The position numbers and the translations under genes were made by a program. This document shows positions 16,227 through 23,765 of a stretch of DNA of 32,096 bases, piece after piece (the first letter of the stretch is position 1; every line of letters begins with the position of its first letter). The notes below the pieces were generated by a model. It was not told where the DNA came from and searched no databases. It saw only the letters and a program-made list of their open reading frames with translations. The DNA is from an uncultured Bacteroidota bacterium (lineage in GTDB: Bacteria > Bacteroidota > Bacteroidia > Chitinophagales > Chitinophagaceae): NCBI GenBank assembly GCA_903927975.1, contig CAIYPC010000680.1:1-32096 (forward strand), given 5' to 3'.

Positions 16227-17507
16227 TTATAGTAGTTGCTTATTTTTTCTGAAATATGAAAACGCATCTTCTTCTAATCTTTCACGATGCAACGGATGTG
16301 CAATCTTTATCAACGATGCTGCGCGTTCCTTTAGATTTTTGCCATGCAAATATGCAATTCCATACTCAGTGATTATATAATGAACGTGCGCCCTTGTAGT
16401 GACAACACCGGCACCTGGCTTCAAAAAGTTCACAATTTTGCTCACACCTTTTGCAGTGGTTGATGGCATCGCGATGATTGGTTTCCCGCCTTCCGATAAT
16501 GATGCGCCCCTCATAAAATCCATTTGCCCGCCAACGCCTGAATACATTTTATTGCCGATAGAATCTGCGCAAACCTGTCCTGTCAAATCCACTTCTACTG
16601 CGCTATTGATGGCTGTGACATTAGGATTTTGCCTGATGATATGCGTATCGTTCACATAGGCAATATCAAGCATTTCAATCAACGGGTTGTCATCAACATA
16701 TTTGTACAAACGTTCTGTGCCTAGCATAAAACTTGAAACAATTTTGTGAGGATGTTTCTTTTTCATCTCTCCGGTTATTACACCGTTCTCAATCAGATCG
16801 ATCACGCCATCAGAAAACATTTCTGTGTGAATGCCCAGTTTCCGATGGTCTTTCAACATCGTTAATACTGCATTCGGAATACTGCCAATTCCCATTTGCA
16901 GCGTCGCCCCATTTTCAACAATACCTGCAACATGATTTGCAATCTTGTTTGTCGTTTCATCGGGCTCTTCAATTTCAATTTCAGGGATTGCATCATTCAC
17001 TTCAACCATTTTTTCAATCCTGCTCATGTGAATGAAACCGTTGCCATGTGTCCGTGGCATGTTCGGGTTCACTTGTGCAATAATATGTTTCGCTGTTTCG
17101 AGTGCCGCCGGAGCAATATCCACCGAAACCCCCAGCGAACAATATCCGTGTGCATCCGGCGGCGAAACATGTATCAGCGCATAATCGAGCTCGATCACTT
17201 TTTTCCTGAACAGATCAGGGATCTCGCTGAGAAAAACAGGGATATATTGTGCCCTTCCTTCCTGCACGGCTTTTCTCAAATTCGCCCCGATAAAAAAACA
17301 GTTCACATTGAAGATGCCTTCGTATCCCGGATCTGCATAAGGAGCATTGCCTTCGGTGTGCATCTGATAAATTGCCACATCGTGAAGTTCATGTGCCCTT
17401 GCGGTCATTGCGTTTATCAATTGCTGTGGCGCTGCTGCCGCAGTTTGTATAAAAACATTGCTGTTCGGTTTGATGATGTTCACTGCATCTTCAACTGTTG
17501 AATACAT
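16227..17507 (-). CDS. Acetyl-CoA hydrolase/CoA-transferase family protein (Cat1/4-hydroxybutyrate type)
   Basis: A 426-residue class I CoA-transferase of the acetyl-CoA hydrolase/transferase family, which moves CoA between acetate and acyl-CoAs such as 4-hydroxybutyryl-, butyryl- or succinyl-CoA. Both halves are present: the N-terminal domain (ALIHVSPPDAHGYCSLGVSVD at about 110-130) and the C-terminal domain with GVGGQMDFMRGASLSEGGKP and ITEYGIAYLHGKNLKERA. The glutamate of GIHTEMFSDG (E229) is the likely catalytic residue that forms the glutamyl-CoA intermediate. It is last in the FMN protein-alcohol dehydrogenase-CoA-transferase unit, 29 bp after the dehydrogenase. A partner acid/alcohol cannot be named; with acetate made by the phosphoketolase branch nearby, an acetate:acyl-CoA exchange in fermentation is plausible. 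Confidence 0.88.
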   Translation of the reverse strand: MYSTVEDAVNIIKPNSNVFIQTAAAAPQQLINAMTARAHELHDVAIYQMHTEGNAPYADPGYEGIFNVNCFFIGANLRKAVQEGRAQYIPVFLSEIPDLFRKKVIELDYALIHVSPPDAHGYCSLGVSVDIAPAALETAKHIIAQVNPNMPRTHGNGFIHMSRIEKMVEVNDAIPEIEIEEPDETTNKIANHVAGIVENGATLQMGIGSIPNAVLTMLKDHRKLGIHTEMFSDGVIDLIENGVITGEMKKKHPHKIVSSFMLGTERLYKYVDDNPLIEMLDIAYVNDTHIIRQNPNVTAINSAVEVDLTGQVCADSIGNKMYSGVGGQMDFMRGASLSEGGKPIIAMPSTTAKGVSKIVNFLKPGAGVVTTRAHVHYIITEYGIAYLHGKNLKERAASLIKIAHPLHRERLEEDAFSYFRKNKQLL

Positions 17508-17536
17508 CTTTTTTTTGTTTTTCTTTTTATCAAATG

Positions 17537-18652
17537 CTACTCGTTGCTCAAAATAACTTTCAGTGCTTTTTCTCTCGCGGCGTTCCCGAAAGTTTCATAA
17601 GCATTGATGATATCCGATAATTTAAAACGGTGTGTGATCAGTTTTTTTGAATCCAATTTTTTTGACTGGATTGTTTTCAACAACATTGGCGCAGTAACTG
17701 TGTCCACCAAACGTGTTGTTATGGTAATATTATGCGCCCACAATGTTTCAAGATGAAGGACCGCGCTTTTTCCATGAACACCAATATTGGCGATGACCCC
17801 GCCAGGCGCAACAAGTGATTGGCACAACTCAAACGTTGCGGGAATGCCCACAGCTTCTATCACCGTGTCAACCCCTTTTCCGTTTGTGAGCTTTTTCACT
17901 TTGTACACAGCATCTTCTTTGCTATTGTTGATCACTTGTGTTGCCCCAAACTTTTTTGCTGTTTCAAGACGGTTATCGTCCGGGTCGATCATAATGATCT
18001 CTGCGGGTGCATAAAATTGCGCCGTCAATAGCGATGCTAATCCAATCGGCCCTGCGCCAACAATCGCAATTGTATTTCCCGGTTGCACTTTGCCGTTAAG
18101 CACACCACATTCAAAACCTGTTGGCAGGATATCGCTCAACATCACCAATGCTTCTTCATCGCTCCCTTCGGGGATATGATAGAGGCTGTTGTCCGCAAAA
18201 GGGATCCTAACATATTCTGCTTGTGTCCCATCGATCAAATGCCCCAAAATCCATCCGCCATTTTCGCAATGTGAATACATGCCGCGTTTGCAATAATCAC
18301 ATTTGCCACATGAAGTGATGCATGAAATAATTACCCTGTCACCTTTTTTAAAATTTGTAACAGCGTTCCCAACTTCCTCAATCACGCCAACACCTTCATG
18401 TCCGAGGATCCTTCCATCAACAACCTCGGGAACATCGCCTTTCATGATATGTAGATCGGTCCCACAAATAGTGGTCTTTGTGATGCGCACAACTGCATCT
18501 GTCGGCTGCTGGATAACCGGCTTTGGTTTTTCTTCCCACGATTTTTTCCCAGCCCCATGAAATACCAATGCTTTCATGGTATTGATTTTTTGAGGTCGCG
18601 AATTTTTTGTGTCAAAGATTTTCTGTTCTGTTGCAATATCAACTGTTGTCAT
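17537..18652 (-). CDS. Zinc-dependent alcohol dehydrogenase (MDR family)
   Basis: A 371-residue medium-chain dehydrogenase. Catalytic zinc ligands are C63 (TICGTD), H85-E86 (LGHEGVG) and probably D174 (MLSDILPTG); the structural zinc lobe is complete (C115, C118, C121, C129). The nucleotide fold has GAGPIG at 199-204 followed by an acidic D223 at the end of the second strand, which favours NAD(H). The first 25 residues are a polar extension; M26 (18577) begins the usual MKALVFHG start, so the true start may be there. The upstream start is kept because it falls 10 bp after the preceding gene. It probably interconverts a short alcohol and aldehyde/ketone; the substrate is unknown. Operon with the genes at 18663 and 16227. 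Confidence 0.88.
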   Translation of the reverse strand: MTTVDIATEQKIFDTKNSRPQKINTMKALVFHGAGKKSWEEKPKPVIQQPTDAVVRITKTTICGTDLHIMKGDVPEVVDGRILGHEGVGVIEEVGNAVTNFKKGDRVIISCITSCGKCDYCKRGMYSHCENGGWILGHLIDGTQAEYVRIPFADNSLYHIPEGSDEEALVMLSDILPTGFECGVLNGKVQPGNTIAIVGAGPIGLASLLTAQFYAPAEIIMIDPDDNRLETAKKFGATQVINNSKEDAVYKVKKLTNGKGVDTVIEAVGIPATFELCQSLVAPGGVIANIGVHGKSAVLHLETLWAHNITITTRLVDTVTAPMLLKTIQSKKLDSKKLITHRFKLSDIINAYETFGNAAREKALKVILSNE

Positions 18653-18662
18653 AAAATTTAAT

Positions 18663-19145
18663 TTAAGCGGTCATGTTATTATAATACCAAGGTTCATCGT
18701 TCATTTCAAATCGCCCTGTTTTTTCTTTAAGCTCGATCCTGAAAACAACACCCTTTATCTCATTCAAATTATCAGGCACAAAAGGCCAGTGCTCACCCAA
18801 CTGCATTTTCTTAGTACTGATAAAAGGGTACACCCTGCTTAACAGGACTTTCAATGCTTTCGCCCTTTCATCTTCATTGATCACATCTTCAAAATTTCCC
18901 CATGCGATCACACTTTTCCATGTTGCCATGTTTTCAAGTGTATCAACTTCAAAACAGATGCTTGGGTTTTGTCTCATCATTTTTGTTTTCATCCCTTCCT
19001 GCGTGTGACAATAAATATATTTCCCGTCGTACGCATAACTGATGGGAACCACATAAGTCTTATTGTCTGCATGGCATCCAATCCTTCCGATGAACTGGCG
19101 TTTTAGCACATCTTCAATTTGTTCATTGTTCATTGTTCCAAACAT
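18663..19145 (-). CDS. Pyridoxamine 5'-phosphate oxidase-like FMN-binding protein
   Basis: A 160-residue split-barrel flavoprotein of the PPOX/NimA-like group. The order is typical: an N-terminal helix (MNNEQIEDVLKRQFIGRIGC), VVPISYAYDGKYIYCHTQEGMKTKMM as the FMN-phosphate-binding strands, then ICFEVDTLENMATWKSVIAWG, and a C-terminal VVFRIELKEKTGRF. True PdxH is longer and has other signatures, so this is not called a vitamin B6 enzyme. It is first in the unit with the alcohol dehydrogenase (10 bp apart) and CoA-transferase. Related proteins turn up in oxygen- and nitrosative-stress regulons. A one-mismatch Fnr-type site lies upstream (19214-19225). Confidence 0.83.
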   Translation of the reverse strand: MFGTMNNEQIEDVLKRQFIGRIGCHADNKTYVVPISYAYDGKYIYCHTQEGMKTKMMRQNPSICFEVDTLENMATWKSVIAWGNFEDVINEDERAKALKVLLSRVYPFISTKKMQLGEHWPFVPDNLNEIKGVVFRIELKEKTGRFEMNDEPWYYNNMTA

Positions 19146-19174
19146 AATTTTCGATTTCTGTAAAACTATTGTCG

Positions 19175-19225
19175 CAAACTTCTTTTAAACATGATAGCGC
19201 TCAACCATTCATGTGACTTTGATCA
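19175..19225 (-). promoter_or_regulatory. Near-match Fnr-type site and -7-like box before the FMN-protein operon
   Basis: Plus-strand TGAC-TTTG-ATCA (19214-19225; minus-strand TGAT-CAAA-GTCA) differs from TGAT-N4-ATCA at one base, the same deviation as at 15661. Minus-strand GAAGTTTG (19182-19175) resembles TAnnTTTG except for its first base. The overlapping TGTGA at 19212 also gives a partial Crp-type reading. Confidence 0.35.
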
Positions 19226-19239
19226 TTGAATTTAAAACC

Positions 19240-19286
19240 TGATCGATATCATGAATAGAGGTGACTGGCATCATGTTTTACTTTTG
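19240..19286 (+). promoter_or_regulatory. Fnr-type palindrome plus consensus -7 box driving the Usp gene at 19323
   Basis: TGAT-CGAT-ATCA (19240-19251) is an exact TGAT-N4-ATCA. TACTTTTG (19279-19286) is an exact TAnnTTTG and starts about 33 bp from the site centre. The activator site would sit about 40-47 bp upstream of the transcription start, a class II-like arrangement in which a Crp/Fnr protein takes the place of a -33 element; no -33 TTTG is seen here. Confidence 0.6.
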
Positions 19287-19322
19287 AAGGGAAACATAAT
19301 TTCAACGTTGAAAAATACTTTT

Positions 19323-20264
19323 ATGAAACCCATTATTATAGCTACTGATTTCTCCGACCCTTCTCTGAATGCAGCGCATTACGGAGCAGATTTTGCAAAA
19401 TCAATACATGCAGATATTGTCATTGTGCATGTGGTAGAAATACCTGCAACAACTTTTCAGGTGCCCATGACGGCACTTGAATTCACTGAAATTGAAAATG
19501 CAGCACACACAAGACTTGAAGATTTACAAAAAGAGCTAATAGAACGGACAAGCAATGAGATAAATGTTTATGCAGAAATTTTATACGGAACCATGAATTT
19601 CGAGATTGAAAAATTTGCACAGAAGAAAAAACCTTTTGCAATTGTTGTGGGAATAAAAAGCCATGCGGAAGCGAAACGGTTTTTTCTTGGCAGTAATGCA
19701 CTAAGATTTATTCATAACTCATTATATCCTGTTTTGATAATTCCTGAAGACGCAAATTTCAAGAAGATAAAAAATGTTGCAATAGCATCTGATCTGACAA
19801 GCCAGGAAGAAAGCATTTCAACCTTACGTGTTAAAGAATGGCTACGTGCTCTGCATGTTTCTCCTGGGATTATTCATGTGAAAACAACAAAGAAAGTAGA
19901 GCCATGGATTGAGGAAGGCATCAAGAATCTGCAAAATACCTTTACTGAGTTTTCTCCAAAATTTTATTTTATTAATGACCGCGAAATTGGCGAAGGAATC
20001 AATGCTTTTATTGAAACAGAAAATACAGACCTTCTTATTGTCGTACCAGAACAACATGGGTTTTTCGAAAACTTATTTCAGAAAAGTGATTCTAAGGAAA
20101 TTATCCTTCATGCCCAATTGCCCGTATTGTCTATTCTCTCAGATTCAACGTATGGTACACCCACAAAAAATCATCATTCCCATTCTTGCAAAACCTGCAA
20201 TGGTGATTGCGCAAAGAAAAAGGGAATAAAAAATCATATTGATGAAACTCATCTCACTGCATGA
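19323..20264 (+). CDS. Universal stress protein, tandem UspA domains with Cys/His-rich tail
   Basis: Read from ATG 19323 (313 residues), where the canonical MKPIIIATDFSDPSLNAAHY begins; an ATG at 19251 overlaps the Fnr-type palindrome and is rejected. Two UspA domains cover about 1-145 and 150-275. The first has the D-F-S-D-P-S start and VVGIKSH..FLGSNALRFI; the second lacks an ATP loop. The tail is unusual: HHSHSCKTCNGDC followed by lysines, three Cys and three His within 13 residues, which could bind a metal or sense redox state. The -7 box and Fnr-type site directly upstream suggest activation at low oxygen. It ends in a terminator at 20348, ahead of the small genes leading to the cbb3 locus. 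Confidence 0.85.
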   Translation: MKPIIIATDFSDPSLNAAHYGADFAKSIHADIVIVHVVEIPATTFQVPMTALEFTEIENAAHTRLEDLQKELIERTSNEINVYAEILYGTMNFEIEKFAQKKKPFAIVVGIKSHAEAKRFFLGSNALRFIHNSLYPVLIIPEDANFKKIKNVAIASDLTSQEESISTLRVKEWLRALHVSPGIIHVKTTKKVEPWIEEGIKNLQNTFTEFSPKFYFINDREIGEGINAFIETENTDLLIVVPEQHGFFENLFQKSDSKEIILHAQLPVLSILSDSTYGTPTKNHHSHSCKTCNGDCAKKKGIKNHIDETHLTA

Positions 20265-20347
20265 CGTTCATCCTTTGTAACCAGTAGCCTGTGAAATATT
20301 TTTGTGAGGCAATTGGAAATGATACCCGTTTCCATGTACCCACGCAT

Positions 20348-20372
20348 CCCGTCGCATTTGCGGCGGGTTTTT
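20348..20372 (+). terminator. Rho-independent terminator after the Usp gene
   Basis: CCCGTCGC (20348-20355) pairs with GCGGCGGG (20360-20367) over 8 bp including one G-U pair, with an ATTT loop and TTTTT at 20368-20372. It separates the Usp gene from the gene at 20404. Confidence 0.8.
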
Positions 20373-20403
20373 GAAATGGACAATGAACATCTAGAACCGA
20401 TAT

Positions 20404-20790
20404 ATGATGATGAAGATTGATAAAGAGAGCTCGATAAAAAGCATGCAAAAGGAATTCAATTCTTTTTACCCTTTTTTAAAGGTTGAATTTTTTAAAAGAA
20501 TTCCCTCGGATCAGCCTTTGTATAAAGCCGATTTGTTCTCAATCAGTGAATCCCGGAAATATCTCAATGGCTTTTATGATGGGCTTGCAACAATCGATAT
20601 TAGCAGGAAAAGGACCGTGTCCGAAGTGGAAAAAGATTTTGAAACATTACTGGGCCTATCGGCACATATATACCGCAAGTCTGGAAACGTTTGGGTTGAA
20701 ACCACATTGACCAATGACTGGCCACTTGAAGAACAGAACGAAGAGGGAAAACAGATAAGCAGCCATTTCACGGATAATAAAAAAAATTAG
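20404..20790 (+). CDS. Hypothetical protein (128 aa)
   Basis: A soluble, charged protein with no signal peptide or membrane segment. The start has three consecutive ATGs (20404, 20407, 20410). Visible features: a helical N-terminus (KSMQKEFNSFYPFLKVEFFK), a central predicted alpha/beta region (DGLATIDISRKRTVSEVEKDFETLLGLSAHIYRKSGNVWVET), and an acidic/polar tail. I do not recognise a family with confidence. It is followed after 21 bp by another small gene and then by the YgaP-like and ccoI genes, all on one strand and closely spaced, so it is probably first in that transcript. Confidence 0.7.
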   Translation: MMMKIDKESSIKSMQKEFNSFYPFLKVEFFKRIPSDQPLYKADLFSISESRKYLNGFYDGLATIDISRKRTVSEVEKDFETLLGLSAHIYRKSGNVWVETTLTNDWPLEEQNEEGKQISSHFTDNKKN

Positions 20791-20811
20791 GGATTTATTC
20801 AATTCACGCCA

Positions 20812-21015
20812 ATGAATACCCAAAAACAAATAGCATACAAAGAGACTCTGCGATTAGAGCACAAAAAAATTGACATACTCATTAATGAGATTATTAATAA
20901 TGTAGAACAGAAGAAAAGTGAAAATAGAAAAGTGATTGCGGTTGATTTTAAGAAATGGGTGATGCCCAAAGAACCGACAGGTTACATCCGCGTCAGAAAA
21001 AATGATCCTCTCTAA
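20812..21015 (+). CDS. Hypothetical small basic protein (67 aa)
   Basis: A short, Lys-rich, soluble chain. A helical N-terminal half (YKETLRLEHKKIDILINEIINNVEQKK) is followed by a short beta-like stretch (VIAVDFKKWVMPKEPTGYIRV). No known domain is recognised. It lies 21 bp after the 128-residue gene and 21 bp before the DUF2892 gene, which supports it as a translated member of the pre-ccoI cluster rather than a chance frame. Confidence 0.5.
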   Translation: MNTQKQIAYKETLRLEHKKIDILINEIINNVEQKKSENRKVIAVDFKKWVMPKEPTGYIRVRKNDPL

Positions 21016-21036
21016 TAATAAAATAAATTAAAAGCT

Positions 21037-21231
21037 ATGAGAAGTAATGTTGGAAGCACAGACCAGTTTGTTCGTTTTATTTTGACAATTGTTATCGCAA
21101 TAATCGGCATCCATTATAAAAGCTGGTGGGGCTTATTGGCAATAGTACCATTTCTTACTGCGTCTGCTTTATTTTGCCCACTCTATAAAATTCTAGGTGT
21201 AAATACCTACCCGAAGGAGAGTATTGAATAA
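21037..21231 (+). CDS. DUF2892 (YgaP-type) small membrane protein
   Basis: A 64-residue protein with the pattern of DUF2892: an N-terminal MRSNVGSTDQFVRFILTIVI, a Trp-rich turn (HYKSWWG) and a second helix running into F-C-P-L-Y-K-I-L-G-V-N-T. Two transmembrane helices lie at about 11-26 and 30-46. The C-P-L-Y-xx-L-G-x-(N/S)-T ending is the family hallmark. In other bacteria the domain is found alone or fused to rhodanese (YgaP). It sits 21 bp ahead of ccoI. Confidence 0.85.
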   Translation: MRSNVGSTDQFVRFILTIVIAIIGIHYKSWWGLLAIVPFLTASALFCPLYKILGVNTYPKESIE

Positions 21232-21252
21232 TAAATTATTAAGCAATCCTGC

Positions 21253-23670
21253 ATGACAGATACAATGCTCACTTCACAAACCAATTGTTTTCATTGCGGA
21301 GAAGTTTGTGGGAAGGAGACAATAATGGTAAATGAAAAAAAATTCTGCTGCGAAGGCTGCAAGCAGGTTTATTTGTTACTCAATGAAAATAATCTTTGTG
21401 TTTACTATGATTTTGAAAAGAACCCCGGCATTAGGGCAAAAGGCAAATTTGTAAGCGAACGCTTCGCTTATCTCGATGACAAATCAATAACGGAAAAGGT
21501 TGTTCAATTTAGTAATGAATCGCAGACCAATGTAACTTTTTCATTACCTCAGATGCATTGTTCCTCCTGCATTTTTTTACTAGAAAATCTGCATCGTATC
21601 AATCATGGCATCATTAAATCACAAACTAATTTTCAGCGCAAAGAAGTTTTTATCATTTTCAACCCGCAAAATATTTCATTGCGCAAGGTAGTTGAGCTGC
21701 TAGCGTTTATTGGCTATGAGCCAAATATAAATTTGGGAAGTGCCATCATAAAAAAGAAAATAAATTTTAATCGCCAGCAAATCTATAAAATTGGCGTTGC
21801 CGGTTTTTGCTTCGCAAATATTATGATGATGAGCTTTCCGGAATATTTTTCGTCTGGAAAGATTGAGCAAGCAGGATTGAAAGAAACTTTTACATGGCTT
21901 AATCTTGCACTGTCCTTGCCTGTTCTATTCTTTAGCGCATCAGGTTTTTTTATTTCAGCCTGGAAAGGTTTACAACAAAAATTTTTGAATATTGATGCCC
22001 CGATCGCCTTAGCAATATTGGTTACTTATTCAAGAAGTTACTACGAAATCATCGGTGGGCATGGCGCGGGCTATTTAGATTCGGGAACAGGTGTTGTCTT
22101 TTTTATGTTGATTGGAAGATGGTTCCAGGACAAAACCTATGAGTCATTTTCTTTTGACCGCGATTATCGTTCTTATTTCCCACTTGGGGTTACAATCATA
22201 AATAACAGCATTGAAAAAAATATCCCTGTCACTCAATTGAAGAAAGCGGACAGAATTGTTATACGTAATGAGGAAATGATCCCTGCCGATTCAATTTTAA
22301 TGAAAGGCAATGCAAACATTGATTACAGTTTTGTGAGCGGGGAAAATACAGCAGTGCAAAAAAACAAAGGAGAACTAATATATGCAGGCGGAAAACAAAT
22401 TGGCAGCGCAATTGAATTGCAGGTCGCGGGAGAAGTTTCACAGAGCTATATTACCCAGCTTTGGAACAATGACATTTTCAAGAATGAGAAAAATGAGGAG
22501 AAGTCTTTCATACATCCTTGGAGCAGATATTTTACGTTAGCATTATTTACCGTTGCAGCAGTCACTCTAATTTTTTGGTGGGTAGAAGACCCTACAAAAA
22601 TATTGCCTGCGGTTTCCGCTGTGTTGATTGTTGCCTGTCCTTGCTCTCTTTTGCTTTCTTCCACATTTACTTATGGTAATATGCTCCGCATTTTCGGAAA
22701 AAATAAAATGTACTTAAAAAATGCGAATGTGATTGAAGCATTATCAAAAATCAACACTATTGTTTTTGACAAAACAGGAACAATTACTCAGAATAACGAT
22801 TCACAAATAAGTTATGAAGGCAGTCCATTAACAGAGCGCGAATTAATTGCTCTTAAAAGCGCTGCCAAACAATCATCACATCCCTTGAGTAAAATAGTTG
22901 CATCGTCATTATTGGTTGATGAAGAGAAAATCATCGCTGTTGAAGAATTTAAAGAATACACCGGTAAGGGATTAGAAGCGCTTGTGAATGGTGTGAATAT
23001 AAAAATTGGTTCCGCAAGTTTTTTTAATCGATCTGATCCGGCATTAGCCCCTTTTGGAAATGGGACACAGGTGAATGTGATGATGAATGATGTGTACATG
23101 GGAAAATTCAATGTGAGCAACCAATATAGAGACGGCATTAAGAAGTTAATAAAATCATTGCAAAAAAATAATTTTGATCTATGGCTTTTATCAGGCGACA
23201 ATAATTCAGAAAAAGAAAATCTCTCGAAAATATTTGGCAACACAAGCAATCTTAAATTTGAACAATCTCCACAACAAAAACTTGACTTCATAAAAAAATT
23301 GCAGGATAATAAAAAAACTGTATTAATGCTTGGGGATGGGTTGAATGATGCAGGCGCATTAATGCAAAGCAATGTAGGTGTGGCTGTAAGCGACAACACA
23401 TCGAGATTTTCTCCTGCATGTGATGCCATACTTGACGGCAATAATGCCGCGATGCTCGATAAGTTTTTAGCGTTTGCAAAATCAGGGAAAAGAATTGTTG
23501 CAGCTAGTTTTGTTTTGTCAATTCTATATAATATAGTTGGCCTGTCATTTGCCGTACAGGGCATTCTTTCTCCTATGGTCGCAGCCATCTTAATGCCTGC
23601 GAGCAGTATCACCATTATATTGCTGGTAACATTATTGTCCTCTGTTAGCGCAAGTTTTAAAGGCCTATAA
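21253..23670 (+). CDS. ccoI: CcoI-type copper-translocating P1B-ATPase
   Basis: An 805-residue heavy-metal P-type ATPase that supplies copper for cbb3 oxidase assembly by exporting Cu+ across the inner membrane. The N-terminal Cys-rich module (C12-x2-C15, C19, and CCEGC at 32-36) is typical of CcoI/FixI. A heavy-metal-associated domain follows with MHCSSC (C103, C106). The actuator motif reads VSGEN (361-365) instead of the usual TGES. The ion site CPC is at 462-464, phosphorylation DKTGT at 506-510, the nucleotide-domain HP in SSHPLSK, GDGLND at 694-699, and the Cu+-ATPase helix motifs Y-N and M-x2-S-S near the C-terminus. It lies directly before ccoS and the oxidase genes, which sets its role apart from general copper detoxification. 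Confidence 0.93.
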   Translation: MTDTMLTSQTNCFHCGEVCGKETIMVNEKKFCCEGCKQVYLLLNENNLCVYYDFEKNPGIRAKGKFVSERFAYLDDKSITEKVVQFSNESQTNVTFSLPQMHCSSCIFLLENLHRINHGIIKSQTNFQRKEVFIIFNPQNISLRKVVELLAFIGYEPNINLGSAIIKKKINFNRQQIYKIGVAGFCFANIMMMSFPEYFSSGKIEQAGLKETFTWLNLALSLPVLFFSASGFFISAWKGLQQKFLNIDAPIALAILVTYSRSYYEIIGGHGAGYLDSGTGVVFFMLIGRWFQDKTYESFSFDRDYRSYFPLGVTIINNSIEKNIPVTQLKKADRIVIRNEEMIPADSILMKGNANIDYSFVSGENTAVQKNKGELIYAGGKQIGSAIELQVAGEVSQSYITQLWNNDIFKNEKNEEKSFIHPWSRYFTLALFTVAAVTLIFWWVEDPTKILPAVSAVLIVACPCSLLLSSTFTYGNMLRIFGKNKMYLKNANVIEALSKINTIVFDKTGTITQNNDSQISYEGSPLTERELIALKSAAKQSSHPLSKIVASSLLVDEEKIIAVEEFKEYTGKGLEALVNGVNIKIGSASFFNRSDPALAPFGNGTQVNVMMNDVYMGKFNVSNQYRDGIKKLIKSLQKNNFDLWLLSGDNNSEKENLSKIFGNTSNLKFEQSPQQKLDFIKKLQDNKKTVLMLGDGLNDAGALMQSNVGVAVSDNTSRFSPACDAILDGNNAAMLDKFLAFAKSGKRIVAASFVLSILYNIVGLSFAVQGILSPMVAAILMPASSITIILLVTLLSSVSASFKGL

Positions 23671-23699
23671 ATTCCAACTGATTATAATCATCTCTTTGT

Positions 23700-23743
23700 T
23701 TGATACGCATCATCCTTAAAAATTATCATAGCTACTATTTTTA
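23700..23743 (+). promoter_or_regulatory. Fnr-type palindrome and -7-like box before ccoS-ccoNOQP
   Basis: TTGAT-ACGC-ATCAT (23700-23713) contains an exact TGAT-N4-ATCA and matches TTGATnnnnATCAA in nine of ten defined bases. TATTTTTA (23736-23743) differs from TAnnTTTG only in its last base and starts about 29 bp from the site centre. The 95-bp gap is the largest within an otherwise tightly packed locus, so a separate promoter for the oxidase structural genes is likely. Confidence 0.6.
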
Positions 23744-23765
23744 GGCTCAATTAAAAAAAAAATAA

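Noticed and set aside
16896..17501. 201-codon plus-strand open frame opposite the CoA-transferase gene
   Set aside because: Antisense shadow; low-complexity Cys/His/Arg-rich translation with no domain.
19212..19227. TGTGA-N6-TCATT as a Crp-type site
   Set aside because: Only one half-site fits well; the overlapping TGAC-TTTG-ATCA reading matches the other sites in the window better.
19251..19322. Upstream ATG adding 24 residues to the Usp protein
   Set aside because: It overlaps the Fnr-type palindrome and lies upstream of the -7 box; the UspA fold starts at the ATG at 19323.
22812..23615. 267-codon minus-strand open frame inside ccoI
   Set aside because: It is antisense to a highly conserved ATPase region and its translation has no recognisable domain.
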